The position numbers were made by a program, and so were the translations under genes. A stretch of 14,443 nt of DNA from Acidimicrobiia bacterium (lineage in GTDB: Bacteria; Actinomycetota; Acidimicrobiia; Acidimicrobiales; SZUA-35), in NCBI GenBank assembly GCA_029857855.1, contig JAOUGG010000010.1:1-14443 (forward strand), given 5' to 3'. Shown here one piece after another: positions 7,794-13,997 of this stretch (the stretch's first letter is position 1; each line of letters starts with the position of its first letter). The notes beneath the pieces are model-generated. The model was not told the origin of the DNA. It made no database searches and saw nothing but the letters and a program-made list of their open reading frames with translations.

Positions 7794-8240
7794 TCAGGCG
7801 GCCGAGGTCTGGCAGTCGGGGCAAACGCCCCAGTAGATGACTTCGGCCTCGTGCACGTCGAACCGCCAGTCGTCGACTGGCGTCAGGCATGGGGTGTCAC
7901 CCACTGCACAGTCGACATCGACCAGACGGTCACAGCTCCGGCAGACGAGATGATGGTGATTGTCACCAACTCGATCCTCGTACCTGGTGGGCGAGCCTGC
8001 GGGCTGAATCCGACGGATGATGTCGTTCTCGGTCAGGACGGTCAACGAATCATAGACCGACTGCCGGGAGATCGCCCCGATCTCGTCGCGAACCTTCTCG
8101 GCCACCTCATTCGCACTGATGTGCGGATGGGCCGACACGGTGCGAAGCACGGCGAGGCGCTGTGCGGTGACCTGGACACCATGGCCCCGAAGCACTGCTG
8201 CGGGGTCTGGTGAGGGTTTGCCGGGCACGAATTTCACCAT
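7794..8240 (-). CDS. furA: FurA/PerR-type metal-dependent peroxide-sensing repressor
   Basis: The product has 148 residues if it starts at ATG 8240. The winged-helix DNA-binding domain is about 16-88, with recognition-helix region [13 protein letters not shown] (57-69) and wing [13 protein letters not shown] (76-88). The dimer/metal domain has the DNHHHLVC block (93-100), CxxC at Cys100/Cys103 and CxxC at Cys140/Cys143, which bind structural zinc. It resembles mycobacterial FurA and streptomycete CatR, which repress the adjacent katG and themselves until peroxide oxidises the regulatory metal site. It lies upstream of katG on the same strand, and a near-perfect dyad lies before its start. The start is doubtful: the likely -10 box TATGGT (8236-8241) overlaps ATG 8240. 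The true start may be GTG 8228, the first base of the mRNA, giving 144 residues. No Shine-Dalgarno site precedes either. Confidence 0.95.
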   Translation of the reverse strand: MVKFVPGKPSPDPAAVLRGHGVQVTAQRLAVLRTVSAHPHISANEVAEKVRDEIGAISRQSVYDSLTVLTENDIIRRIQPAGSPTRYEDRVGDNHHHLVCRSCDRLVDVDCAVGDTPCLTPVDDWRFDVHEAEVIYWGVCPDCQTSAA

Positions 8241-8265
8241 AGTGGCTAATTCTGGACGCTGTCAA
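8236..8265 (-). promoter_or_regulatory. furA-katG promoter
   Basis: On the minus strand TTGACA (8265-8260) is a consensus -35 box. After 18 bases comes TATGGT (8241-8236), a 4-of-6 match to TATAAT that keeps the key T, A and final T. Transcription should start near 8229-8228, which is downstream of ATG 8240 and coincides with an in-frame GTG. This suggests a leaderless furA-katG mRNA. Confidence 0.65.
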
Positions 8266-8270
8266 GAATT
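8248..8270 (-). promoter_or_regulatory. Probable FurA operator (autoregulatory dyad)
   Basis: Read on the minus strand, AATTCTTGAC (8270-8261) and GTCCAGAATT (8257-8248) are inverted repeats matching at 9 of 10 positions around a 3-base centre. The 23-bp site is AT-rich in a GC-rich region and includes the -35 box. A bound Fur-family dimer there would block the promoter. Mycobacterial FurA is known to bind an AT-rich site just upstream of its own gene. Binding here is inferred. Confidence 0.75.
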
Positions 8271-8302
8271 GGTGGATGACCGATCGTCGCCGCCGTGGCG
8301 AT

Positions 8303-9163
8303 TCACCCCTTCTCGCAACCGATCCCGTCGTTGTCCGCGTCCAGGCCGTAGATGTCCTGGCCGATAACCTGCACCGGCCCGGCGACGTAGGCCGGCCCGT
8401 TTCCGCTCCCCCCGGCGCAGTCGACATCACTGGCGATCGGAACGCACCCGGAGTAGTTCGGATCGCAGCCGACGCCGGCAGTCGTCGTCGAGATCGTCGA
8501 TGCTGCGGTTGTCGGCGGCGAGGTGATTGATGCGTCGGTGGCGGTGGTCGACGCAGTGGTGGGCACCGCAGTCGTGGTTGGCTCCGCGGGCGTGGTCGGC
8601 GGCTCGGCGCTGGCGGTCGACCGGGTGGTGTCCAGCTCGGAGGCGACAGCGAGTGCGCGTGCAATGCCGGTCGAACCCGTGGCGGTCGACGCCGTGGATT
8701 CCACGATGGTTTCGGTCGCTGGCGTTGACCTGGTGGTCGAGTTCGGAGCGTCGCCGTTATCGTGGTCGGCCGGCGACATCGTCTTCCCGGCAGCGACGAC
8801 CGTCGCCGGTTCGGCGCTCCGGTCCGACACCATCGCAATCGTGGTGAGGACGGCGATCGTGCCCAGTGCCAGTCGGCGACCGGCACCAGCGCGCATTCCC
8901 GACGCCCAGCACCACAGCGCCATCGGCAAGAGAAGCCACCAGCCGACACGAACCCAGGACGGCCATCGGAACTGACGGTCGTGGACGTTGGCACAGACGA
9001 TCAGGAAGCTGTCGACCTCCGACTCCTTCGGCGGCGGCGGTGGTGCTGTGTATCGCTGATGATCACGCGGCGGATATGGCGGTGACGGTGGTTGGGGAGA
9101 CCACGGAACTCGTTCGGGGAACCCGTGATCCCTCTCCTCAGGGTGTCCCATGTGGCCAACCAT
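8303..9163 (-). CDS. Membrane-anchored surface protein with Ser/Thr-rich stalk and Excalibur-like C-terminus
   Basis: The product has 286 residues if it starts at ATG 9163. A Pro-rich, probably cytoplasmic N-terminus (1-66, with PPPPP near 41-45) leads to two hydrophobic segments (about 69-88 and 98-112). A stalk very rich in Thr, Ser, Ala and Pro (about 113-228) follows, then a compact Cys-containing tail (230-286). The tail ends in YGLDADNDGIGCE, matching the Excalibur-type DxDxDGxxCE calcium-binding motif (Asp275, Asp277, Asp279, Cys283, Glu284). Cys233, Cys240 and Cys249 may form disulphides with Cys283. Excalibur domains occur on secreted bacterial proteins, often nucleases, but no nuclease domain is present here. 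No ribosome site precedes ATG 9163, and TATGGT overlaps it, so ATG 9151 (282 residues) may be the real start. Function is unknown. Confidence 0.8.
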   Translation of the reverse strand: MVGHMGHPEERDHGFPERVPWSPQPPSPPYPPRDHQRYTAPPPPPKESEVDSFLIVCANVHDRQFRWPSWVRVGWWLLLPMALWCWASGMRAGAGRRLALGTIAVLTTIAMVSDRSAEPATVVAAGKTMSPADHDNGDAPNSTTRSTPATETIVESTASTATGSTGIARALAVASELDTTRSTASAEPPTTPAEPTTTAVPTTASTTATDASITSPPTTAASTISTTTAGVGCDPNYSGCVPIASDVDCAGGSGNGPAYVAGPVQVIGQDIYGLDADNDGIGCEKG

Positions 9164-9164
9164 A
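9159..9164 (-). promoter_or_regulatory. Possible -10 box of a leaderless promoter
   Basis: TATGGT, the same hexamer as in the furA promoter, ends seven bases before the in-frame ATG at 9151 and overlaps the longer-start ATG at 9163. No matching -35 box was found at 16-18 bases; TTGACC (9179-9174) is too close. Support is spacing and motif only. Confidence 0.35.
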
Positions 9165-9333
9165 GGCAGATGAGGTCAACCGGGTACATGGGGAATTCGT
9201 CGCAACCATGCTGTCGGTCTGGGGAAGTCCAGTCTCATCGGTCGGGCCATGTCGATTGGCTCCGCAGCCGAAGTAAAGCGGATACGCGCGGTTTCGTACG
9301 GATCTGCTTCGTTTCGGCGCCGGGTGGATCGAG
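9165..9333. other. Longest intergenic stretch; no gene recognised
   Basis: About 170 bases separate the cobS stop from the surface-protein start, both on the minus strand. I find no tRNA, no conserved coding frame and no strong terminator for cobS. The only symmetry seen is the 8-bp palindrome CGGCGCCG (9315-9322), which has no loop. The stretch should hold the end of the cob transcript and the upstream promoter region of the surface-protein gene. Confidence 0.5.
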
Positions 9334-10098
9334 TCAAGTTGCCGCCGCCACGATGACGAGGGTGGCCAGGGCACTCAACTGTTGGACCGACCCGAGAACA
9401 TCACCGGTGATACCGTCGATCTTCCGGTTGGCCAGCGTGATCATGACCGCCGTGGCGAGCGAGACGGCGAGCACGACGGCCACCACGGTCAGGATTGTGG
9501 CCGTGGAGTCGCCCCCAATCAGAAGTGCCAGGCCGACCAGAAGGGCCCCGGCCACCGAGAGCGCCAGCGTGAGCGCCAGCGGTCCGGCCTCGGCCACGTA
9601 CGCAGCGGCCAAGCCGTCGACGGTGGCCGGACGGGCCACCCGCATGGTCACCACCGCCGCGGCCCGGGACACGGCGTGCGCGGCCATGACCGCGATCACG
9701 GCCTCGACTGCGGGCCGCTCGGCGATCGTGGTCAATGCCGCCACCTCGATGAGCAGAACGATCGCCACCGTGGCCGTGCCGTAGGTGCCCAGCCGGGAGT
9801 CCTTCAGGATGCCGAGCCGCTGCTCGCGGGTCCAGCCCCCGCCGAACGCGTCGGCCACATCGGCGATCCCGTCGAGGTGGAACGCTCCGGTGATCAGCGT
9901 CGAGGCCGCCACCGACAACGCCGCCGCCAGCAGCGGATCGACGAACCGACCGGCCCCGACCAACACCAGGCCCTGGGCCAGCCCGACCATCGCCCCGACC
10001 GTCGGGAACCAGCCGACGGCGCGGGCCAGCACCCCTTCGGTCTCACCCATGGGAACGCGGGTCAGAAACCCGGCGGCGGTTCGCAGCCCGGCAAGCAT
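9334..10098 (-). CDS. cobS: Adenosylcobinamide-GDP ribazoletransferase (cobalamin synthase) CobS
   Basis: The product has 254 residues, the usual length for this integral membrane enzyme. It joins alpha-ribazole or its phosphate to adenosylcobinamide-GDP, closing the nucleotide loop of adenosylcobalamin. The family start 'GLRTAAGFLTRVP' (4-16) and FPTVGAMVGLAQG (31-43) are present. The metal-binding signature HLDGIADVADAFGGG (74-88) has Asp76, Asp80 and Asp83, followed by KDSRLGTYG (99-107). Several Ala/Val/Leu-rich membrane helices fill the remainder. The ATG lies seven bases after the cobT stop, and GAGG within and after that stop serves as its ribosome site, so it is co-translated with cobT. 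It is the last gene of cobU-cobT-cobS. No strong terminator was seen after it. Confidence 0.95.
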   Translation of the reverse strand: MLAGLRTAAGFLTRVPMGETEGVLARAVGWFPTVGAMVGLAQGLVLVGAGRFVDPLLAAALSVAASTLITGAFHLDGIADVADAFGGGWTREQRLGILKDSRLGTYGTATVAIVLLIEVAALTTIAERPAVEAVIAVMAAHAVSRAAAVVTMRVARPATVDGLAAAYVAEAGPLALTLALSVAGALLVGLALLIGGDSTATILTVVAVVLAVSLATAVMITLANRKIDGITGDVLGSVQQLSALATLVIVAAAT

Positions 10099-10105
10099 CC
10101 GAGCC

Positions 10106-11200
10106 TCAGCTCGGCTCGGTGTCGCTGGATCCGAACCACTCGGCGAAGGTCGGCACGTCTGTCACCAGGGCGCACGCCATCCGCACCAGCGGCACGGCGG
10201 CCATCGCTCCCGAAGCCTCGCCCAGTCGAAAGTCGAGATCGAGCAGCGGGCGAAGTTCCAGGTGGTCGAGCACGGCGCCGTGCCCGTGCTCGGCCGATCG
10301 ATGCCCGGCCCACAGGTGACGCGACGCCTCGGGATGAAGATGGTGCACGACCATGGCCGACGCCCCGCCGACGAACCCGTCGAGCAGCACCGGCAGCGAG
10401 CGGCAGCGGGCCTCGACCAACGCCCCGGCCATGGCCACCAGCTCCGTACCACCAAGCTGACGCAGGGCTTCCAGGGCCGTCGCCGACGCCGACGCCGACG
10501 CCGAGGCCGACGCCGATGTCGAGGCCGACGTCGAGGCCGAGAAACGTGAGACGGCCTCGGTCACGGCTTCGATCTTTCGGGCCAGGCCCTCGTCGTCGAC
10601 CCCGGTGCCTCGCCCGACGATCATTTCGGCCGGACATCCCAGCAGCGCGCAGATCACCGCGGCGGCCGCCGTCGTGTTGCCGATCCCCATTTCCCCGACG
10701 ACGAGCAGATCCACGCCGTCGCCGTCGAGCAGCGTGGCCACCGCCCCCCGACCCCGGTCGAACGACTGCTGGAATCGGTCGCGATCCATGGCCGGTTCGA
10801 CTCTGATGTCCGCAGTGGGCGCACCGACACCGACGTCGACCACGGTGACCGTTGCCCCGGCCGCCGCCGAAAGAGCCGAGATCGACGCCCGGTTCTTCTC
10901 GAACGCTTCGACCATGGCGGCGGTGACCTCCGCCGGGTAGGCACTCAGCGGGGCGACGCCGTGGTCGCCGGCGAAGATGATCGCCGCCGGCCGCTCCACC
11001 GACGGGGCGGTCGTGCGTTGCCAGCCGGCCAGCCACACGGCCACCTCGTCGAGACGGGCGAGGGCCCCGGCGGGGCGGAGGATGTCGGCCACCCGCTTCG
11101 CCACAGCGCGGCGGCTCTCGATGTCGGCCGGCGGTGCCGCGGCCAAGTCGGCGATGAGGCGGCTCCGCCACTCCGATCGGCCGTCGGAGGCCCCGGTCAT
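10106..11200 (-). CDS. cobT: Nicotinate-nucleotide--dimethylbenzimidazole phosphoribosyltransferase CobT
   Basis: The product has 364 residues. It transfers phosphoribose from nicotinate mononucleotide to the lower-ligand base, giving alpha-ribazole phosphate for cobalamin. Family motifs in order are FAGDHGVAPLSAYP, GEMGIGNTTAAAA, GRGTGVDDEGLARKIEAV, LGGTELVAMAGALVEA, PVLLDGFVGGASA, AGHRSAEHGH and LLDLDFRLGEASGA. The catalytic Glu should be Glu328 in RLGEASGA, where most relatives have GEGTGA. Residues 220-242, between the ARKIEAV helix and LGGTELVAMAG, are a Ser/Ala/Thr run encoded by a hexanucleotide repeat. It sits where relatives have a short loop, so it probably does not disturb the fold. 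The ATG at 11200 overlaps the cobU stop as ATGA, indicating translational coupling. Confidence 0.95.
   Translation of the reverse strand: MTGASDGRSEWRSRLIADLAAAPPADIESRRAVAKRVADILRPAGALARLDEVAVWLAGWQRTTAPSVERPAAIIFAGDHGVAPLSAYPAEVTAAMVEAFEKNRASISALSAAAGATVTVVDVGVGAPTADIRVEPAMDRDRFQQSFDRGRGAVATLLDGDGVDLLVVGEMGIGNTTAAAAVICALLGCPAEMIVGRGTGVDDEGLARKIEAVTEAVSRFSASTSASTSASASASASASATALEALRQLGGTELVAMAGALVEARCRSLPVLLDGFVGGASAMVVHHLHPEASRHLWAGHRSAEHGHGAVLDHLELRPLLDLDFRLGEASGAMAAVPLVRMACALVTDVPTFAEWFGSSDTEPS
10476..10541. repeat. Hexanucleotide microsatellite inside cobT
   Basis: Eleven consecutive 6-base units begin at 10476, mostly GCCGAC with variants GCCGTC, GCCGAG, GCCGAT and GTCGAG. The uninterrupted core of identical GCCGAC units is 10482-10499 (three copies). 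On the cobT strand it encodes alternating Ser-Ala and Ser-Thr pairs. A six-base unit keeps frame whenever copies are gained or lost. Confidence 0.9.
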
Positions 11201-11748
11201 CGGCTGACTCCCATGGCGTGCAGAATATCGTCGCCATCGTCGAGCCGGACCGCTCGCCCGGCCATCACCAGGTAGGTGTCGTCGAGCGACGCCGCCAGCG
11301 CCCGGTTCGCCGCACCGAGCAGATCGCGGTAGCGTCGCCCGAGTTCGGTGGGCGGATGCACGCCCATGCCGACCTCGTTGGTCACCACCACCGCCGCTCG
11401 ATCGGCCAGAGCCTCACCGAGCCGGGAGACATGTTCGACGATCGCGTCATCGCCCGGATCGGCGAACAGCAGGTTGGCCACCAGCACCGTGATGCAGTCG
11501 ACGATGATCAGGCCACCGGCCGTGCCGGGCAGATCGTCGGCCGAGGGCATCGGATATTCCAGCACGGTCCAGTGCTCGGGCCGCTCCCGGCGGTGTCGGT
11601 CGATCCGGGCCGTCATGTCGTCGTCGATCGCCTGGGCCGTGGCCACGAACGTCACCGGGCCATCCCAGCCCCGCCCGATCGTGACGGCCAGTGAACTCTT
11701 CCCGCTGCGCACGCCACCGAGCAGCAGGATGGATCGGGTCTCGGTCAT
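11197..11748 (-). CDS. cobU: Adenosylcobinamide kinase / adenosylcobinamide-phosphate guanylyltransferase CobU
   Basis: The product has 183 residues, the usual length. This enzyme phosphorylates adenosylcobinamide and then attaches GMP, giving the GDP-cobinamide used by CobS. The P-loop GGVRSGKSS (11-19) is followed by FVATAQA (34-40). RIDRHRRERPEHW (48-60) contains His52, which matches the guanylylated His of the family. IIVDCITVLVANLL and the closing signature TNEVGMGVHPPTELGRRYRDLLGAANR complete the domain. The frame is open upstream to 11943, but that would run through the yaaA gene, and only ATG 11748 gives the normal N-terminus directly before the P-loop. It is the first gene of the cob unit. 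The 68 bases upstream hold a hairpin but no cobalamin riboswitch that I can recognise. Confidence 0.95.
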   Translation of the reverse strand: MTETRSILLLGGVRSGKSSLAVTIGRGWDGPVTFVATAQAIDDDMTARIDRHRRERPEHWTVLEYPMPSADDLPGTAGGLIIVDCITVLVANLLFADPGDDAIVEHVSRLGEALADRAAVVVTNEVGMGVHPPTELGRRYRDLLGAANRALAASLDDTYLVMAGRAVRLDDGDDILHAMGVSR

Positions 11749-11792
11749 CGGCTGAGATCGCGGTGTGTGTGGGTTCGTGGGTCGGTCGCCGC

Positions 11793-11811
11793 TCGGGCGG
11801 AGCGCGCCCGA
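11793..11811 (-). terminator. Hairpin just after yaaA
   Basis: TCGGGCG (11793-11799) and CGCCCGA (11805-11811) form a perfect 7-bp stem with a 5-base loop, starting five bases past the yaaA stop. No T-run follows on the minus strand. It may end the yaaA transcript or reduce read-through into cobU, which begins 45 bases further on. Confidence 0.5.
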
Positions 11812-11816
11812 TGAAC

Positions 11817-12599
11817 CTACGCCGGGTTTCGCCTGGTGAAGACGGGCCGCTCGTCGGTCGAGCGGTCGGCGTCGTGGGCGTAGCCCATGCCGTCGAACTT
11901 GGGGAGCTGATCGACGTCGGTGATGCGCTCCCGCACCAGCCACGCCGCCATCGAACCCCGGGCCTTCTTGGCGAAGAAGCTCACCGTGCGGAAGTCGCCG
12001 TCGCCCTTGGCGTCGAGGAAGGCGGGCGATACGACCGGAGCGTCGAGCTCGCCGGGCCGGACCGATTTGAAGTACTCGTTCGAGGCCAGGTTGACGAGCA
12101 CCTTCTCACCGGGGCTGGCGGCCAGGTCGGCGTTCAACACGTCGGTGATGGTGGAACCCCAGAACGAGTACAGATCCTTGCCCTTCCTCGTCTTCAGCTT
12201 CGAACCCATCTCCAGCCGGTACGGCATCATGAGGTCGAGCGGGCGCAGTACCCCGTAGAGACCCGACAGGATCCGCAGCACCTTCTGGGAGTAGGTGAAG
12301 TCGCGCTGGTTGAACGACCCGACGTCGAGTCCGAGGTAGACGTCGCCGTTGAAGGCCAGGATCGACGGGCGGGCCGATCCCTCGGGGAACGGTACCTCCC
12401 ACTCCTGGAAGCGTTCGTGGTTCAACTCGGCCAGGTCCGACGAGATGCCCATCATTTGTTTCAGGGAGCGGGGCGACTTCTTGGCCAGGACCTCGACCAG
12501 TTCGGAGGCCTGATCGAGCAGGCGGGGCTCGGACGACTTCGACGTGGCCAACGGCGATTCGTAGTCGAGGGACTTGGCGGGGGAGAGAACGGTCAGCAC
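11817..12599 (-). CDS. yaaA: Peroxide stress protein YaaA (UPF0246/DUF328)
   Basis: The product has 260 residues, close to the usual length. The N-terminus LTVLSPAKSLDYES (2-15) is the family hallmark. LNHERFQEW, ILAFNGDVYLGLD, LRILSGLYGVLRPLDLMMPYRLEMG, LVNLASNEYFKSV and FFAKKARGSMAAWLVRERI follow in the usual order. In E. coli, YaaA is induced by hydrogen peroxide through OxyR, limits intracellular free iron and so reduces Fenton damage; its biochemical activity is not fully settled. The start is GTG 12599, overlapping the last seven bases of the DUF2071 gene, so translation is probably coupled to it. It shares the theme of peroxide defence with katG-furA but is separated from them by the cob genes. 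Confidence 0.95.
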   Translation of the reverse strand: MLTVLSPAKSLDYESPLATSKSSEPRLLDQASELVEVLAKKSPRSLKQMMGISSDLAELNHERFQEWEVPFPEGSARPSILAFNGDVYLGLDVGSFNQRDFTYSQKVLRILSGLYGVLRPLDLMMPYRLEMGSKLKTRKGKDLYSFWGSTITDVLNADLAASPGEKVLVNLASNEYFKSVRPGELDAPVVSPAFLDAKGDGDFRTVSFFAKKARGSMAAWLVRERITDVDQLPKFDGMGYAHDADRSTDERPVFTRRNPA

Positions 12600-13393
12600 C
12601 CTTCCATTGTGGCCAGACGTCGCCCCAGTTCAAAGCCGAGGCCGATGTCCACCGTCGTGCCCGGCGACCACAAGGCCTGGCCGGGGCCGGTGGCCGGAGG
12701 AAGGCCGGCGGCGACGAGGAGCTCGTCGTCGACGAACTCAACCGAGGCCCGATGAAGAATCCACGGTTCGTGGAAGATCGGCATCGTGCGGCTTTCGTCG
12801 GGCCCATCCCAGAACGGCGGCGGTAGGACGATCCGCCAGCGGGCGGTCAGGAACCGGTCGATGTCGGTTGGCGTGATGGTCGGTCCGACCGTCAGTTTGA
12901 GCCGGGCCGTCGTCCCATCGGGGCGGTGGGTCCAATACTCGAATCGGCCGTCGACCGAAGAGAATCGCGACTCGGCTTCGTAGGCCGGCAGGTTGAGCCA
13001 CCGTCGAAGCCCAGCGGCCACGATCCTTCGGTTCGTGTCGAGCGACAGGTACCAGACACCGGGTCGGTTGTGCCGGTCGACCACGGCCACCACCGCTCGC
13101 ACCTCGTCGAACTGCGGCCGAAGCCTGGGTCGCCACGGAAGACGGTCGAGCGGTGAGGCCCCGCTCCCGTGGCTCCGCCCCGGTATCACCGTGGTGAATT
13201 GGAGACCGGCCCAGGCTCGCCCGCCGTAGAGGTCGACCGAAACACCGGGCGGTAGCAGCCGGGCCACGGTGCTCGGATCGTAGGCCCAGTGGACGAAGCC
13301 GACCGAGCGCCAACCGACCGGGACAGAGCGCCCGACGATCCCATCAGGGCAGGTTGCCGAAAACAGTCCGTGTCGTTCAATTCCTGCCGGCAC
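12593..13393 (-). CDS. DUF2071 (YqjF-like) protein
   Basis: The product has 266 residues from GTG 13393. Family-like segments appear in order: FVHWAYDPSTVARLLPPGVSVD, then YGGRAWAGLQFTTVIPG. FDEVRAVVAVVDRHNRPGVWYLSLDT, FLTARWRIVLPP and ILHRASVEFVDDELLVAAGLP follow. This is the DUF2071/YqjF family, which has an acetoacetate-decarboxylase-like beta-barrel and no agreed function. GTG 13393 is preferred to the in-frame TTG at 13399 because GGGAGGA (13407-13401) is seven bases from the GTG but only one from the TTG. The gene overlaps the 3' end of the broken transporter gene by 17 bases and yaaA by 7, so the three are probably one transcript. No signal peptide or membrane segment is seen. Confidence 0.82.
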   Translation of the reverse strand: MPAGIERHGLFSATCPDGIVGRSVPVGWRSVGFVHWAYDPSTVARLLPPGVSVDLYGGRAWAGLQFTTVIPGRSHGSGASPLDRLPWRPRLRPQFDEVRAVVAVVDRHNRPGVWYLSLDTNRRIVAAGLRRWLNLPAYEAESRFSSVDGRFEYWTHRPDGTTARLKLTVGPTITPTDIDRFLTARWRIVLPPPFWDGPDESRTMPIFHEPWILHRASVEFVDDELLVAAGLPPATGPGQALWSPGTTVDIGLGFELGRRLATMEGC

Positions 13394-13886
13394 CGCCAAA
13401 TCCTCCCGGTTCGCTCAGTTGGTCCGGACGACAGACGAAGGCGATGCTGAGGCCGGCCTGCGCGCCGAGGTCCTCCAGGAGAACCACCGGCAGTTCCGGC
13501 ATCCGTTCCCGCCGAATGTACTGCCACCAGCTCAGGTCACCTTTGCGGGGCCGTGCCTCCTCGACTGCGGTCCGGAACCCGAAACCCTCGATCAAGATGC
13601 CGATGGCGAGCACGACGAGGGCCACGCCGAACTTCTCGATCGGGTGGGGATGCATGATCTTTTCGATGCCGTAGCCGAACTGGTGCTCGTCGTCGGCGGC
13701 CTTCCGCGACTGACGGGCGCCGAGCAGTAGAAGTGCCTGGTTGCCGGCGTCGGCCACCGAATGGATCGATTCGGCCAGCATCGCGAAGGACTGGGTGAAC
13801 AGGTAGGCGGCGAACTTGGCAGCAGCGACCGCCGAGTTGCCGAAGAAGGCGGCTAGTACCGCCTTGCTGCTCCCACCTGCTGCCAT
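13377..13886 (-). pseudogene. Broken cation diffusion facilitator (CDF) transporter gene
   Basis: The frame encodes 169 residues, whereas CDF transporters of this kind have about 300. The start is good (ATG 13886 after GGGAGGA), and the first part matches the family: KAVLAAFFGNSAVAAAKFAAYL, MLAESIHSVADAGNQALLLLG and DEHQFGYG. From my memory of the family, FGYG should be followed by RERY and a whole membrane helix of about 25 residues before (Y)EGIEK. Here FGYG runs directly into IEKIMHPHPIEKFG, so that helix is missing in frame. The later part (LEGFGFRTAVEEAR, SWWQYIRRERMPELPVVLLEDLGAQAGLSIAF) is again typical, but the protein then ends in an unrelated short tail, losing the last membrane helices and the cytosolic region. 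Transport is very unlikely. It may persist as a leader for the overlapping DUF2071 gene. Confidence 0.8.
13401..13407 (-). promoter_or_regulatory. Ribosome binding site that decides the DUF2071 start
   Basis: GGGAGGA on the minus strand, inside the 3' end of the preceding reading frame, is seven bases from GTG 13393 and only one base from TTG 13399. The spacing selects the GTG. Confidence 0.75.
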
Positions 13887-13916
13887 CGCTTCCTCCCGGG
13901 ATCGGCGTGCTCATCA

Positions 13917-13936
13917 GTGCCGCCGGTGGCGGCCAC
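13917..13936 (-). terminator. Hairpin after the membrane-protein gene
   Basis: GCCGCC (13919-13924) and GGCGGC (13928-13933) form a 6-bp stem around GGT. GT and AC can extend it past a one-base bulge. It lies between the membrane-protein stop (13998) and the broken transporter start (13886). No T-run follows. It could be a U-less terminator. Confidence 0.35.
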
Positions 13937-13997
13937 CTGTGAGATCACGCCATTCCAGAGTACACACCGGCCCCGACGGCCCCCGCAACTTCGTGGC

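Noticed and set aside
9200..9300. A possible cobalamin riboswitch on the plus strand, suggested by GGGGAAGTCC, CCGCAGCC and AAGTAAAGCGGATAC.
   Set aside because: The conserved CCCGCNACTG core is absent, the segments fit only loosely, and the strand faces no plus-strand gene. A covariance-model search would settle it.
10476..10541. A CRISPR-like or regulatory repeat array in cobT.
   Set aside because: Units are six bases with no spacers and keep the cobT frame, so this is a coding microsatellite.
9382..10806. A 474-codon plus-strand open frame across cobS and cobT.
   Set aside because: It is antisense to two clear cob genes, and its Arg/Pro/Gly-rich translation is typical of a shadow frame.
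10062..11237. A 391-codon minus-strand open frame overlapping cobT in another frame.
   Set aside because: The cobT frame holds every family motif; this one gives an Arg-rich product with no motif.
11749..11943. A 65-residue N-terminal extension of CobU.
   Set aside because: It would be read through the 3' end of yaaA and is Arg/Pro-rich without family similarity; ATG 11748 gives the normal N-terminus.
13930..13955. A CRP-like site suggested by GTGAGATCAC near 13938.
   Set aside because: The two half-sites are separated by two bases rather than six, so it does not fit a CRP operator.
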